From contig JAIBDA010000006.1 in assembly GCA_024679635.1 (NCBI GenBank), forward strand, positions 1-23,837: 23,837 nucleotides of DNA, given 5' to 3'. This stretch comes from Amphritea sp. (GTDB lineage: Bacteria > Pseudomonadota > Gammaproteobacteria > Pseudomonadales > Nitrincolaceae). This document shows, piece by piece, positions 15,001 through 22,529 of the stretch (the first letter of the stretch is position 1; the number at the start of each line of letters is the position of its first letter). Under the pieces are notes generated by a model that saw only the letters and a program-made list of their open reading frames with translations, ran no database searches and was not told the origin of the DNA. Made by a program: the position numbers and the translations under genes.

Positions 15001-16314
15001 TTATGAGCGGACAGAGCGAGCTCCCCGCTGTTGGAATTTTTGCATCTCTTCAGGGGGGACAAAAAGGCCGCCAGTGGTCCAGATCAGATGGGTAGCATTG
15101 CTCATGTGCTGTTCGAGGGCCTGCTGACTTTGGTAGGTTTTTCCTTGTTCGCTGTCTGTTAGCCAGCGAGGGCCAGCAAAACCGGCTGCAGCAGAAGGTT
15201 CGATCTGAATAGCTTCGGTCTGGAATAATTGGTACAACTGGCTGAACAGTTCATCATCGGCGACCGTGAACACACCGCTGAGAATGTTCTGCATAACAGA
15301 GCAAACCCATTTGGATGCCATGCTGACGGCAAGACCATCAGCTTCTGTGTCGACTTTCAAGCCTAGAGAATACACTGACTCAGGTTCTGAATCGGCTGAG
15401 GACTGCATTCCTAGCAGTACACAGGGGGCCTGGACTGGCTCGGCAAAGAAGCAGTGCACATAGGGGCCGAAAATTTGCTTCAGACCGAAATTGATACCCC
15501 CGGGCGCGCCACCCACGCCACAGGGAATATAAACGAACAGTGGGTGTTTAGCGTCTACCTGAATCTGCTGTTCAATAAGCTGTTGTTGCAGACGCAGTGC
15601 TGCCACGGCATAACCGAGAAATAGTCGTGGCGAGTTTTCATCATCGACGAAGTAGCTTTTGGGGTCGGCATCAGATGCGGCTCTGCCAGCGGCAACTGCT
15701 GCACTGTAATCATCACTGTGCTCGATAACCGTTACACCCCGGTCACGCAGGCGCGCCTTTTTCCACTGCTTCGCTTCCATGGACATATGTACCACCACTT
15801 TGAAGCCCAGAGCAGCACCGATAACACCGATACTCAGGCCCAGGTTACCGGTGCTGCTAACGGCTATTTCGTGTTGGTTAAACAAGGCTCTTGCTGCCGG
15901 GGAGGCAAGTGTCAGGTAGTCGTCATCGGTGCTGCTAAGGAGGCTGTGCTTAAGCGCTAACTGTTCTGCGTGACAAAGGACTTCATGAATACCGCCCCGT
16001 GCTTTTATCGACCCAGCTACAGGCAAGGCATGATCGCCCTTGATCATCAGCCTGCCTGGAAGTGCGCTGAAGTATTGCTGCTTTAATGTATCCGCAGGCA
16101 GGAGTTCAGATTCGATTAGTCCGTTGCTGTCCTGAAGTTCGGGAAATAGCTGTGATAATAAGGGTGCAAAGCGGCGCAGACGTTGGTCGGCTTGATGTAT
16201 GTCAGCGAGACTCAGTTCGCTTTGTCCAGGTTGCGTATGAGCCTGATAAGCAGGGTTTAGCCATAGTAGTGGCTCAGCTTTGTTCAACGCCTGGCCTAGG
16301 GGGGTATCAATCAT
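15001..16314 (-). CDS. dsdA: D-serine dehydratase (D-serine ammonia-lyase) DsdA
   Basis: This 437-residue fold-type II PLP enzyme converts D-serine to pyruvate and ammonia. Visible are the PLP lysine in GSIKARGGIHE (about residue 104), the SSTGNLGLSIG substrate loop near 153, and the glycine-rich phosphate-binding stretch PCGVGGAPGGINFG near 262. Length is close to E. coli DsdA (442). The ATG at 16314 is preferred over 16320 because AGCAGG is better spaced from it. The gene lies 58-64 bp behind lrp on the same strand. No DsdC regulator or DsdX permease is present, so Lrp, or read-through from it, is the likely control. This is a catabolic and detoxifying role beside D-alanine genes. Confidence 0.95.
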   Translation of the reverse strand: MIDTPLGQALNKAEPLLWLNPAYQAHTQPGQSELSLADIHQADQRLRRFAPLLSQLFPELQDSNGLIESELLPADTLKQQYFSALPGRLMIKGDHALPVAGSIKARGGIHEVLCHAEQLALKHSLLSSTDDDYLTLASPAARALFNQHEIAVSSTGNLGLSIGVIGAALGFKVVVHMSMEAKQWKKARLRDRGVTVIEHSDDYSAAVAAGRAASDADPKSYFVDDENSPRLFLGYAVAALRLQQQLIEQQIQVDAKHPLFVYIPCGVGGAPGGINFGLKQIFGPYVHCFFAEPVQAPCVLLGMQSSADSEPESVYSLGLKVDTEADGLAVSMASKWVCSVMQNILSGVFTVADDELFSQLYQLFQTEAIQIEPSAAAGFAGPRWLTDSEQGKTYQSQQALEQHMSNATHLIWTTGGLFVPPEEMQKFQQRGARSVRS

Positions 16315-16335
16315 TCTCATGCCTGCTGTGCGAAG

Positions 16336-16353
16336 TGCCCGATAGATCGGGCA
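16336..16353. promoter_or_regulatory. Perfect palindrome in the lrp-dsdA gap
   Basis: TGCCCGAT-AG-ATCGGGCA occupies 16336-16353, between the lrp stop and the dsdA start. There is no T-run after it on the minus strand, so it is not a classical terminator. It could be an operator or an mRNA processing or stability hairpin. Confidence 0.4.
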
Positions 16354-16377
16354 GTAATCTGGTTGTGAAGTGGTGGG

Positions 16378-16875
16378 TTAATTGCGTGGCTGATTTGGAT
16401 TGATCGGCAGGCTGAGAGACTCTTTAACCTCTTCCATTACTATATAGCTTTTGGAGTTTTTTACCCCGGGCAGCGTCAACAGCATTTCGCCTAATAGCGC
16501 TCGATACTCAGACATGTCTGCGATTCGGGCTTTGATCAGGAAGTCTGCATCTCCTGAGACAAGGTGGCATTCCAGCACATAAGGTAACGCGGCAACGGCC
16601 AGATTAAATTTTTGAAAGGCATCAGGTGATTGGTAAGAGAGGGATATCTCAACAAATACCAGCATGCCATAACCCATCGCCTGTGGATCAATGCGGGCAT
16701 AGTAGCCTTGAATCAGGCCATCTTTCTCAAGTCGTTTCACTCGTTCCATACAAGGCGTGGTGCTAAGCCCGACGATATCAGCCAGGTCGACATAGCTGAT
16801 GCGGCCATTTTCCTGAAGTGTCTTGAGAATATTCAGGTCGATCTTATCCAGCTTACGTTTATGTTTAGAATTCAT
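16378..16875 (-). CDS. lrp: Lrp-type leucine-responsive/alanine-responsive regulator
   Basis: A 165-residue Lrp/AsnC-family protein: N-terminal HTH (LDKIDLNILKTLQENGRISYVDLADIVGLSTTPCMERVKRLEKDG, about residues 9-54) and C-terminal RAM ligand/oligomerisation domain (from about 68). It ends GVKNSKSYIVMEEVKESLSLPI, very like true Lrp rather than minor AsnC paralogues. It diverges from dadA. In E. coli (Lrp) and Pseudomonas (DadR) this regulator controls dadAX in response to leucine or alanine, so it is probably the local switch of the dad genes and possibly of dsdA behind it. The ribosome-binding site is weak. Confidence 0.92.
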   Translation of the reverse strand: MNSKHKRKLDKIDLNILKTLQENGRISYVDLADIVGLSTTPCMERVKRLEKDGLIQGYYARIDPQAMGYGMLVFVEISLSYQSPDAFQKFNLAVAALPYVLECHLVSGDADFLIKARIADMSEYRALLGEMLLTLPGVKNSKSYIVMEEVKESLSLPINPNQPRN

Positions 16876-17046
16876 AGTGTTACTTCACTTGTTATTAGTA
16901 TATAGGTAAAAATTTTCACTAATTTATATTTTTTAGGGTAATACTTTTTCAAATAGTTTAAATACAAAAGAATAAACTGTCAAAGATGCAATAGACTAGC
17001 TGAATAAATTGTTGGTCATAATTATAAAAACTGATAGGTATTTGTA
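16876..17046. promoter_or_regulatory. AT-rich divergent lrp/dadA promoter region
   Basis: 171 bp with long A/T tracts, as expected for Lrp binding by bending. A TATACT (-10-like) sits in the lrp direction at about 16900 and TATAAA at 17023-17028 in the dadA direction; neither has a strong -35, which fits activator-dependent promoters. Lrp operators are inferred, not seen as a defined motif. Confidence 0.5.
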
Positions 17047-18306
17047 ATGCATATTTTGATTTTGGGTAGTGGTGTTATCGGTGTCACCAGCGCCTGGTAT
17101 TTGGCTAAGCAAGGCCACCAGGTAACAGTTATAGATCGCCAGAGCTCACCAGGTATGGAGACCAGCTTTGCCAATGCCGGTCAGATCTCTCCCGGTTATT
17201 CCGCGCCCTGGGCTGCCCCTGGCGTGCCTCTGAAAGCTGTGAAGTGGATGATGCAGGACCTGGCACCGCTGATGGTTAATCCCAAGGTGAATGCAAATAC
17301 CCTCAAGTGGATGACGAAAATGCTGGCCAACTGCAATAAGTCTTCATACCACACTAATAAAGCACGGATGATGCGTCTGGCTGAGTATAGCCGTGATTGC
17401 TTCAAAGATCTGCGTTCTGAATTAGATATCGATTATGACTCTCGCACCAACGGTACTCTGCAGATATTTCGTACTCAGAAGCAGGTTGATGCGGCGGCTA
17501 AAGATATCTCAGTGCTGGAAGAGTGCGGCGTTGATTATGAAATCCTGGATCAGGCTGGCTGCGTCGATCGTGAGCCTGCTCTGGCTCAGGTTAAAGATAA
17601 AATTGTCGGTGGTTTGCGTCTGCCCGGTGATGAGACTGGTGATTGCTTTAAGTTTACCAATGCCTTGGCTGACGAATGTAAAAAGCTAGGTGTTGTGTTT
17701 AAGTTTGATACCGATATCGAGGGCCTGATCAGTGATGACACTCAGATAGTTGGGGTGAAAACCAAGCAGGGTACCTTAACAGCTGATCGTTATCTGATGT
17801 GCCTGGGTAGCTACTCAACGTTATTGCTGGCCAATGTGGGGGTTGTTGTACCGGTTTATCCGATTAAAGGTTATTCCCTGACGCTGCCTATTATTGATGA
17901 GAGTAAAGCGCCGGTATCTACGGTGATGGATGAAACCTATAAGGTTGCTGTTACCCGTTTTGAAGACCGCATCCGGGTAGGTGGCACTGCTGAGATCACG
18001 TCATACGATATGTCGTTAATGGAAAAGCGCCGTAAGAATGTTGCGTTTACAGTTAGCGATCTGTTTCCGGGGGGTGGTGATATTGAAAAGGCCGAGTTCT
18101 GGACTGGATTACGTCCAATGACTCCCGATGGTACGCCAATTTTGGGTGGGTCTCGCTATCCAAATCTATACATGAATACCGGTCACGGTACCCTGGGTTG
18201 GACTATGTCTCTGGGGTCCGGCAAGTTTGTTGCAGATGTGATCACCGGTAACGCAACTGATATCGATCCAGAAGGTTTTTCCGTTACCCGTTACGGCCAT
18301 AAGTAA
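17047..18306 (+). CDS. dadA: D-amino acid dehydrogenase, small subunit DadA
   Basis: This 419-residue FAD-dependent dehydrogenase oxidises D-alanine (and other D-amino acids) to the keto acid and ammonia, feeding electrons to the respiratory chain at the inner membrane. The N-terminal Rossmann motif GSGVIG (residues 7-12) with Asp30 binds FAD. Family segments TSFANAGQISPGYSAPWAAPG near 38-59, GLRPMTPDGTPILGG near 356 and NTGHGTLGWTMSLGSG near 378 are all present. Length is slightly under E. coli DadA (432). It is the first gene of the dadA-ridA-dadX cluster, but a strong terminator follows it. Confidence 0.96.
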   Translation: MHILILGSGVIGVTSAWYLAKQGHQVTVIDRQSSPGMETSFANAGQISPGYSAPWAAPGVPLKAVKWMMQDLAPLMVNPKVNANTLKWMTKMLANCNKSSYHTNKARMMRLAEYSRDCFKDLRSELDIDYDSRTNGTLQIFRTQKQVDAAAKDISVLEECGVDYEILDQAGCVDREPALAQVKDKIVGGLRLPGDETGDCFKFTNALADECKKLGVVFKFDTDIEGLISDDTQIVGVKTKQGTLTADRYLMCLGSYSTLLLANVGVVVPVYPIKGYSLTLPIIDESKAPVSTVMDETYKVAVTRFEDRIRVGGTAEITSYDMSLMEKRRKNVAFTVSDLFPGGGDIEKAEFWTGLRPMTPDGTPILGGSRYPNLYMNTGHGTLGWTMSLGSGKFVADVITGNATDIDPEGFSVTRYGHK

Positions 18307-18322
18307 GTCGTAACGGTTTTTG

Positions 18323-18391
18323 ATGAGCACAGGGAGGAGGACCGGCCCGCCTGAAAATAGGTCGGTCCGGACCCTGTGCTCATTTTTTTTT
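18323..18391 (+). terminator. Two-tier intrinsic terminator between dadA and ridA
   Basis: The outer stem ATGAGCACAGGG (18323-18334) pairs with CCCTGTGCTCAT (18372-18383). The inner stem GGACCGGCC (18339-18347) pairs with GGTCGGTCC (18360-18368) with one mismatch. Nine T residues follow (18383-18391). It is strong, so ridA-dadX are unlikely to depend only on the dadA promoter. Confidence 0.9.
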
Positions 18392-18397
18392 ACAGGA

Positions 18398-18533
18398 TAT
18401 AATCTGCAGCGGTTTGCCGCTGGAGAAGGGCGATCTGGCGATTAACCATTCAGGTAGCTTAAGCATCCACTTAAGCGATTCGCGAAGCCCGTTTTTTATA
18501 CACATATTAGAATTTCATATTGGGGATTTAAGC
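18398..18533 (+). promoter_or_regulatory. Candidate ridA promoter and structured 5' leader
   Basis: A perfect TATAAT (18398-18403) starts 6 bp after the dadA terminator T-run; the matching -35 position (18375-18380, TGTGCT) is poor. The following 130 nt are non-coding but structured: hairpin CAGCGG-TTTG-CCGCTG from about 18407, hairpin GCTTAAG-CATCCA-CTTAAGC (18457-18476), the palindrome TTCGCGAA near 18479-18486, and then CCCGTTTTTT. It matches no riboswitch I recognise. The T-run suggests an internal attenuator or the end of a small RNA. Confidence 0.4.
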
Positions 18534-18920
18534 ATGCCAACTAAGACTATTATCGCAACTGAAAATGCACCATCTGCAATCGGTACCTATTCACAAGCTG
18601 TTAAAGTAGATAACACTGTTTATATGTCTGGTCAGATTCCTTTGGTACCGGCGACTATGGAGATGGTAACTGACTCTTTCGAAGCTCAGGCAGTACAGGT
18701 TTTTGAAAATATGAAAGCGGTTGCTGAGGCGGCAGGTGGTTCAATGAATGATCTGGTTAAAGTCAATATTCTGCTGACAGATCTGGTTAACTTCGGCACT
18801 GTAAATGAAGTGATGACGCGTTATTTTGATGAGCCTTATCCTGCCCGCGCTGCATACGCAGTAAAAGCCTTGCCAAAGGATGCTGATATCGAAGTTGAAG
18901 CCGTTATGGTTGTTAGCTAA
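18534..18920 (+). CDS. ridA: RidA, 2-iminopropanoate/2-aminoacrylate deaminase
   Basis: This 128-residue trimeric cytosolic enzyme hydrolyses reactive enamine/imine intermediates made by PLP enzymes and amino-acid dehydrogenases. Motifs: APSAIGTYSQAVKVDNTVYMSGQIPL near the N-terminus, VKVNILLTDL near 79 and the substrate-carboxylate arginine in YPARAAYAVKALP near 103. The ATG at 18534 is chosen, not upstream in-frame codons, because MPTKTIIATENAPSAIG matches the family start and GGGGA precedes it. It sits between dadA and dadX as in Pseudomonas, where it would clear iminopyruvate from DadA and aminoacrylate from DsdA-type chemistry. Confidence 0.95.
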   Translation: MPTKTIIATENAPSAIGTYSQAVKVDNTVYMSGQIPLVPATMEMVTDSFEAQAVQVFENMKAVAEAAGGSMNDLVKVNILLTDLVNFGTVNEVMTRYFDEPYPARAAYAVKALPKDADIEVEAVMVVS

Positions 18921-19004
18921 AACAACTTTACGCTGTCTGAAGGTAGCGGTTAAAGATAATGTTCAAGATCAGGTTTACGGTAAGCGTTTGAAGGAAAGAG
19001 TCAA

Positions 19005-20087
19005 ATGAGTCGAGCAGCAAAAATAACGGTTGATCTGGATGCCATTCGTCATAATTATCGTCTGGCTCGTTCCCTTAATCCCGCAGGGAATGCGGCGGCG
19101 ATAATTAAGGCTGATGGCTATGGCCATGGTGCTGTTGTGATCGCGAAAGCTTTAGAATCTGAGGCCGATGCTTTTGGTGTTGCCTGCATCGAAGAAGGTG
19201 TAGAGCTGATTGAAGCGGGTATTAATAAGCCTGTTTTACTGCTTGAAGGTTTTTTTGAAGCCAGCGAGCTTGAGTACATCAGTGAGCATGATATGTGGTG
19301 TGCTGTGCACAGTCTGGCACAGATTGAGCAGATTGCTGCGGCTACTCTGAGTAAGCCAATTACCATCTGGTTGAAAATGAATTCGGGGATGAATCGTCTC
19401 GGGGTGCATCCAGATGACTACCAGGCTGCTTTTCAGCGCTTGAAACAGCTGGATAATGTGTCCGATGTGGTATTGATGACTCACTTTGCCTGCGCTGATG
19501 AGCTGGAAAAAAGTGAAACAGAAGCGCAATTGGCTACCTTTAATCGGGCAACTGATGGCATTGATGCTCCGGCTAGCATGGCAAACTCTGCGGGTGTTCT
19601 GGCCTGGTCTGACTCTCGGCGTGACTGGATGCGTCCTGGAATTATGCTCTATGGGGCAACGCCGTTTCCTGAATCACAGGAGAATGCGGACCAGCTGATT
19701 TCAGCCATGACGCTTACATCCGAAATTATAGCGGTACGCGATGTTCAGCCCGGTGAGTCTGTTGGCTATGCGGGTAACTTCTGTGCCGATAAGCTGACGC
19801 GTGTTGCTACGGTAGCCTTAGGTTATGCGGACGGATATCCGCGTCATGCGGTTACCGGAACACCTGTGTGGGTGAACGGTCAGCGCTCGCGAATTATTGG
19901 CAGGGTATCTATGGATATGCTGGCGATTGATCTGACCGATCTGCCGGATGCTGATGTGGGTACTGAGGTAGAGTTTTGGGGTAAGAATTTGCCGGCGGCA
20001 GAAGTGGCACCTTACTGTGACACCATTCCTTATACTCTGTTTACTGGTATTACCCGACGGGTACACAAGCGCTATATTAATCGCTGA
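19005..20087 (+). CDS. dadX: Alanine racemase, catabolic (DadX/Alr)
   Basis: This 360-residue PLP fold-type III racemase interconverts L- and D-alanine. The PLP lysine Lys35 is in AAIIKADGYGHGA, the second catalytic base is Tyr255 in SVGYAGNF, and the PLP-positioning arginine is in MNRLGVH (about 131). AAGGAAAG gives a good ribosome-binding site. Position after dadA and ridA argues for the catabolic isozyme DadX; sequence does not separate DadX from the biosynthetic Alr, and it could serve both roles if no other racemase gene exists. It ends in a strong terminator. Confidence 0.95.
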   Translation: MSRAAKITVDLDAIRHNYRLARSLNPAGNAAAIIKADGYGHGAVVIAKALESEADAFGVACIEEGVELIEAGINKPVLLLEGFFEASELEYISEHDMWCAVHSLAQIEQIAAATLSKPITIWLKMNSGMNRLGVHPDDYQAAFQRLKQLDNVSDVVLMTHFACADELEKSETEAQLATFNRATDGIDAPASMANSAGVLAWSDSRRDWMRPGIMLYGATPFPESQENADQLISAMTLTSEIIAVRDVQPGESVGYAGNFCADKLTRVATVALGYADGYPRHAVTGTPVWVNGQRSRIIGRVSMDMLAIDLTDLPDADVGTEVEFWGKNLPAAEVAPYCDTIPYTLFTGITRRVHKRYINR

Positions 20088-20169
20088 TCATAAACAGGCC
20101 GCTGTTACTTTAAGGAAAAGCGGCTCTGACCCAAGCGATTGCACTTTCGTGTTGTGTAAGTTGAACTAG

Positions 20170-20207
20170 AAAAGAGCCGCCGATTATCAAATCGACGGCT
20201 CTTTTTT
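20170..20207. terminator. Terminator after dadX (partly bidirectional)
   Basis: AAGAGCCGCCGATT (20172-20185) pairs with AATCGACGGCTCTT (20190-20203) with one wobble, loop ATCA, followed by T6. On the minus strand the hairpin is followed by TTTTCT, so it may also end the SnoaL-like gene. Confidence 0.85.
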
Positions 20208-20264
20208 GTTGTGTGCGTCCACATAAATATCACTAATGCTATCTCTGAGAGTCATTCTTGCTCT

Positions 20265-21029
20265 TTAGAACTTTCCGTTGTTATTCTTCCATTCGCTGCG
20301 TGGCAGCACTGTTTCAGTTGTATCCCAGTGTTCAACTAGTTTGCCATCGGCAACACGAAACAGATCATAAAACGATGTGTGAATACCGGCTTTTGAACCT
20401 TCGCAGACACTCAGGATGAAATTACCTTCAGCCAGTACCTTATGAAGGCGGTCATAGGCTAGGCTGTAACCTTGTTCTGATTTAGAGTTTAGAGCTGCCC
20501 GCAACGCTTCTGCACCATCAGCGATATCAGGGCTATGTTGCGTTAATTGCCCGTTATTGAAATAGTCATCCAGTTGTTCCAATTGGCGTTTTATCAGAAT
20601 GTTTTCGACGAAAGATTGTACTTTTGCACGGTTAGCTTCGGTTAAATGCAGATCTGATATTCCAGTCTGCCCATCGACCATGCTGCGTCCTGATGGGTTA
20701 GGGCCTTGCCTGCGTTGTATGTTGTCCCAGTGTTCAACAGCCTGATCTTCTTCAAAACGGAAGATTTCAAAGCCAATATTCGAGTTGGCGAAATCATATT
20801 CAGTGTGCCCAAAAATATAATCTCCATCCTCAAAAATACGCACAATATTAACCCGTGGAGAGGTTTGTGAAATCCGTTTGAAGAGGGCTGCTAAGCCTTC
20901 ACTACCTTCATGGGTACCAGGGTTGTGCTGAATGTATTTTGCCTCATTCACCACCGTCACAGACGCAGGGTCGCCGCTCTCGATGCCTTTAAGAAGCGCA
21001 TGAATTTGATCTTTTCGTTTTGAGGTCAC
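20265..21029 (-). CDS. Tandem-domain SnoaL-like (NTF2-fold) protein
   Basis: 254 residues made of two related NTF2/SnoaL-like domains. Domain 1 (about 8-108) has IQHNPGTHEGSEGL and IFRFEEDQAVEHWDNI; domain 2 (about 133-243) has TQHSPDIADGAEAL and LFRVADGKLVEHWDTT. The shared QH(N/S)P and VEHWD motifs show an internal duplication. Relatives are often annotated 'predicted SnoaL-like aldol-condensation enzyme' (COG4922 type), but no reaction is established. The start is GTG at 21029, with AGGAG 9 bp upstream. It is isolated, between the dadX terminator and the ABM-domain gene. No signal peptide is seen, so it is probably cytosolic. Confidence 0.8.
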   Translation of the reverse strand: MTSKRKDQIHALLKGIESGDPASVTVVNEAKYIQHNPGTHEGSEGLAALFKRISQTSPRVNIVRIFEDGDYIFGHTEYDFANSNIGFEIFRFEEDQAVEHWDNIQRRQGPNPSGRSMVDGQTGISDLHLTEANRAKVQSFVENILIKRQLEQLDDYFNNGQLTQHSPDIADGAEALRAALNSKSEQGYSLAYDRLHKVLAEGNFILSVCEGSKAGIHTSFYDLFRVADGKLVEHWDTTETVLPRSEWKNNNGKF

Positions 21030-21298
21030 TGATTCAGGCTCCTGTTATTGTGAATTAGCTTGTAGAGATATCTGAACCATATTGTCCGCTTCAGGTCGAA
21101 AAATGAAGCCTTTACTGACATCTTTTTACGTCACTAAAAGCCATTCATGATAATTGTTCAGAAACTTTTCTAAGTTTAGTGCCCCAGTTTAACAACATGA
21201 AATCCGATCGCCTGGTGTCAGCTGTATTATGCGTTAAGGCAGGGGTAATCTTCACTCAGAGATGATATACAAGAGCATGATTAGTAAAGGAGATGATG

Positions 21299-21589
21299 AT
21301 GTATGCGGTAATTTTCCGGGCAGAGATTGCTCAACTGGATGAAGAGTACAGCGTTATGGCAGCCAAGATGCGGGACCTGGCGATTCAGGAATACGGTTGC
21401 CGGGAGTTTACTGCCGTCACTGAGGGCCACAGTGAGATTGCGATTTCGTACTGGGATAGCGAAGATCAGATCCGCGCCTGGAAAGAAAATGCAGAACATC
21501 TGGTCGCTCAAAGAAAGGGTCGTGCCCAGTGGTATGTCTCATACAAAGTTCAGATAGTCGAAGTAGTACGAGAGTATAGCGCTGGATAA
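21299..21589 (+). CDS. Antibiotic biosynthesis monooxygenase (ABM)-fold protein
   Basis: A 96-residue single-domain ferredoxin-like ABM protein: MYAVIFRAEIAQLDEEY start, REFTAVTEGHSEIAISYWDSEDQIRAWKENAEHLVAQRKGRAQWY core with the family's aromatic/His pattern. Such proteins include cofactor-free monooxygenases and heme-degrading IsdG types; this one is closest to the generic stress-type group, substrate unknown. Three ATGs stand in a row at 21293, 21296 and 21299. The last is best spaced from AAAGGAG (21286-21292). The secreted TraB-family gene follows 32 bp later, possibly as an operon. Confidence 0.85.
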   Translation: MYAVIFRAEIAQLDEEYSVMAAKMRDLAIQEYGCREFTAVTEGHSEIAISYWDSEDQIRAWKENAEHLVAQRKGRAQWYVSYKVQIVEVVREYSAG

Positions 21590-21621
21590 TGATTTTGATT
21601 GTTAAGTAAGGGGAGATAGGT

Positions 21622-22503
21622 GTGGTAGGTTTCTCACAGGTTTTTGTCAGGTTTATAACGCTGCTGATGTTCGCGTTTATTACCTCAACAACACACGCAG
21701 GCAGTAGTGTCTGGAAGATCAGCTCTGCTGATAAAGCGCTTTATCTTGGTGGCACTGTTCATATGTTACGCAAGAGTGACTATCCACTGCCACTGCAGTA
21801 TGAGCGTGCTTACGCTGAGGCGGACAAATTAGTATTTGAAACCGATCTGGCGCAGCTACAGACTCTGGATGTGCAGCAGCGGATGCAGCAGGCCGTAAGA
21901 TATGCCGATAAAGGTGGATTGCAGCAACGGATTTCACCGGCCCTTTACCAGCGTATCGGTAAAGTCTGGCAACAGTATGGCCTGCCCGCAGAGCTACTTA
22001 ATGGCCTGCGTCCATCGGGCGTTATCCTTACCCTGACGATGCTGAATCTGAAGCAGATCGGAGTTGATGCTCAGGGTATTGATGACTTTTTCCATACCCA
22101 GGCTGTCCGTGATGGTAAACCTGTAGCGGGTCTGGAAACGGCCGATCAGCAGATCGGTTTTCTAGGCGCTATGGGTGAGGGGGATGAAGAACGTTTTATG
22201 GCGATGTCGCTGGATGAGCTGGAAGAATCTGCGGGATTTATCGATGAGCTGATCAGTGCCTGGCGTCGGGGGAGTCTGGTCGATCTGGATCGTCTGATGG
22301 TGGCGGATATGCGTCGTGATTTTCCTGAACAATACAACACCCTGCTGGCCGACCGGAACCAGGCTTGGCTACCGCAGATTGAGGTGATGCTGAAAGACCG
22401 GCCAGTTGAACTTGTGCTAGTCGGTAGCGGCCACCTGGCTGGAGAGGATGGCCTGTTGCGACAGTTAAAGCAGCGTGGCTACAGGATTGAATTACTAAAC
22501 TGA
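21622..22503 (+). CDS. TraB/GumN-family protein, secreted
   Basis: 293 residues with an N-terminal signal peptide: charged start, hydrophobic core ITLLMFAFIT and cleavage predicted after THA (about residue 26). The mature part carries the TraB/PrgY/GumN signature, ALYLGGTVHMLRKSDYPLP near 39-57 and VLVGSGHLAGEDGLLRQLKQRGY near the C-terminus. The two GxxH-type motifs are proposed metal sites of a putative peptidase fold. Periplasmic location is inferred and its role is unknown. The start is GTG at 21622, strongly supported by AAGGGGAG six bases upstream. It is convergent with thrB. Confidence 0.88.
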   Translation: MVGFSQVFVRFITLLMFAFITSTTHAGSSVWKISSADKALYLGGTVHMLRKSDYPLPLQYERAYAEADKLVFETDLAQLQTLDVQQRMQQAVRYADKGGLQQRISPALYQRIGKVWQQYGLPAELLNGLRPSGVILTLTMLNLKQIGVDAQGIDDFFHTQAVRDGKPVAGLETADQQIGFLGAMGEGDEERFMAMSLDELEESAGFIDELISAWRRGSLVDLDRLMVADMRRDFPEQYNTLLADRNQAWLPQIEVMLKDRPVELVLVGSGHLAGEDGLLRQLKQRGYRIELLN

Positions 22504-22529
22504 AGGATTGAATAAACAGAAGCGACCGG

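Noticed and set aside
18414..18533. 40-residue N-terminal extension of RidA in the same frame
   Set aside because: RidA proteins start at the MPTKTI position; the upstream part is hairpin-rich and has no good ribosome-binding site, so it is treated as leader RNA.
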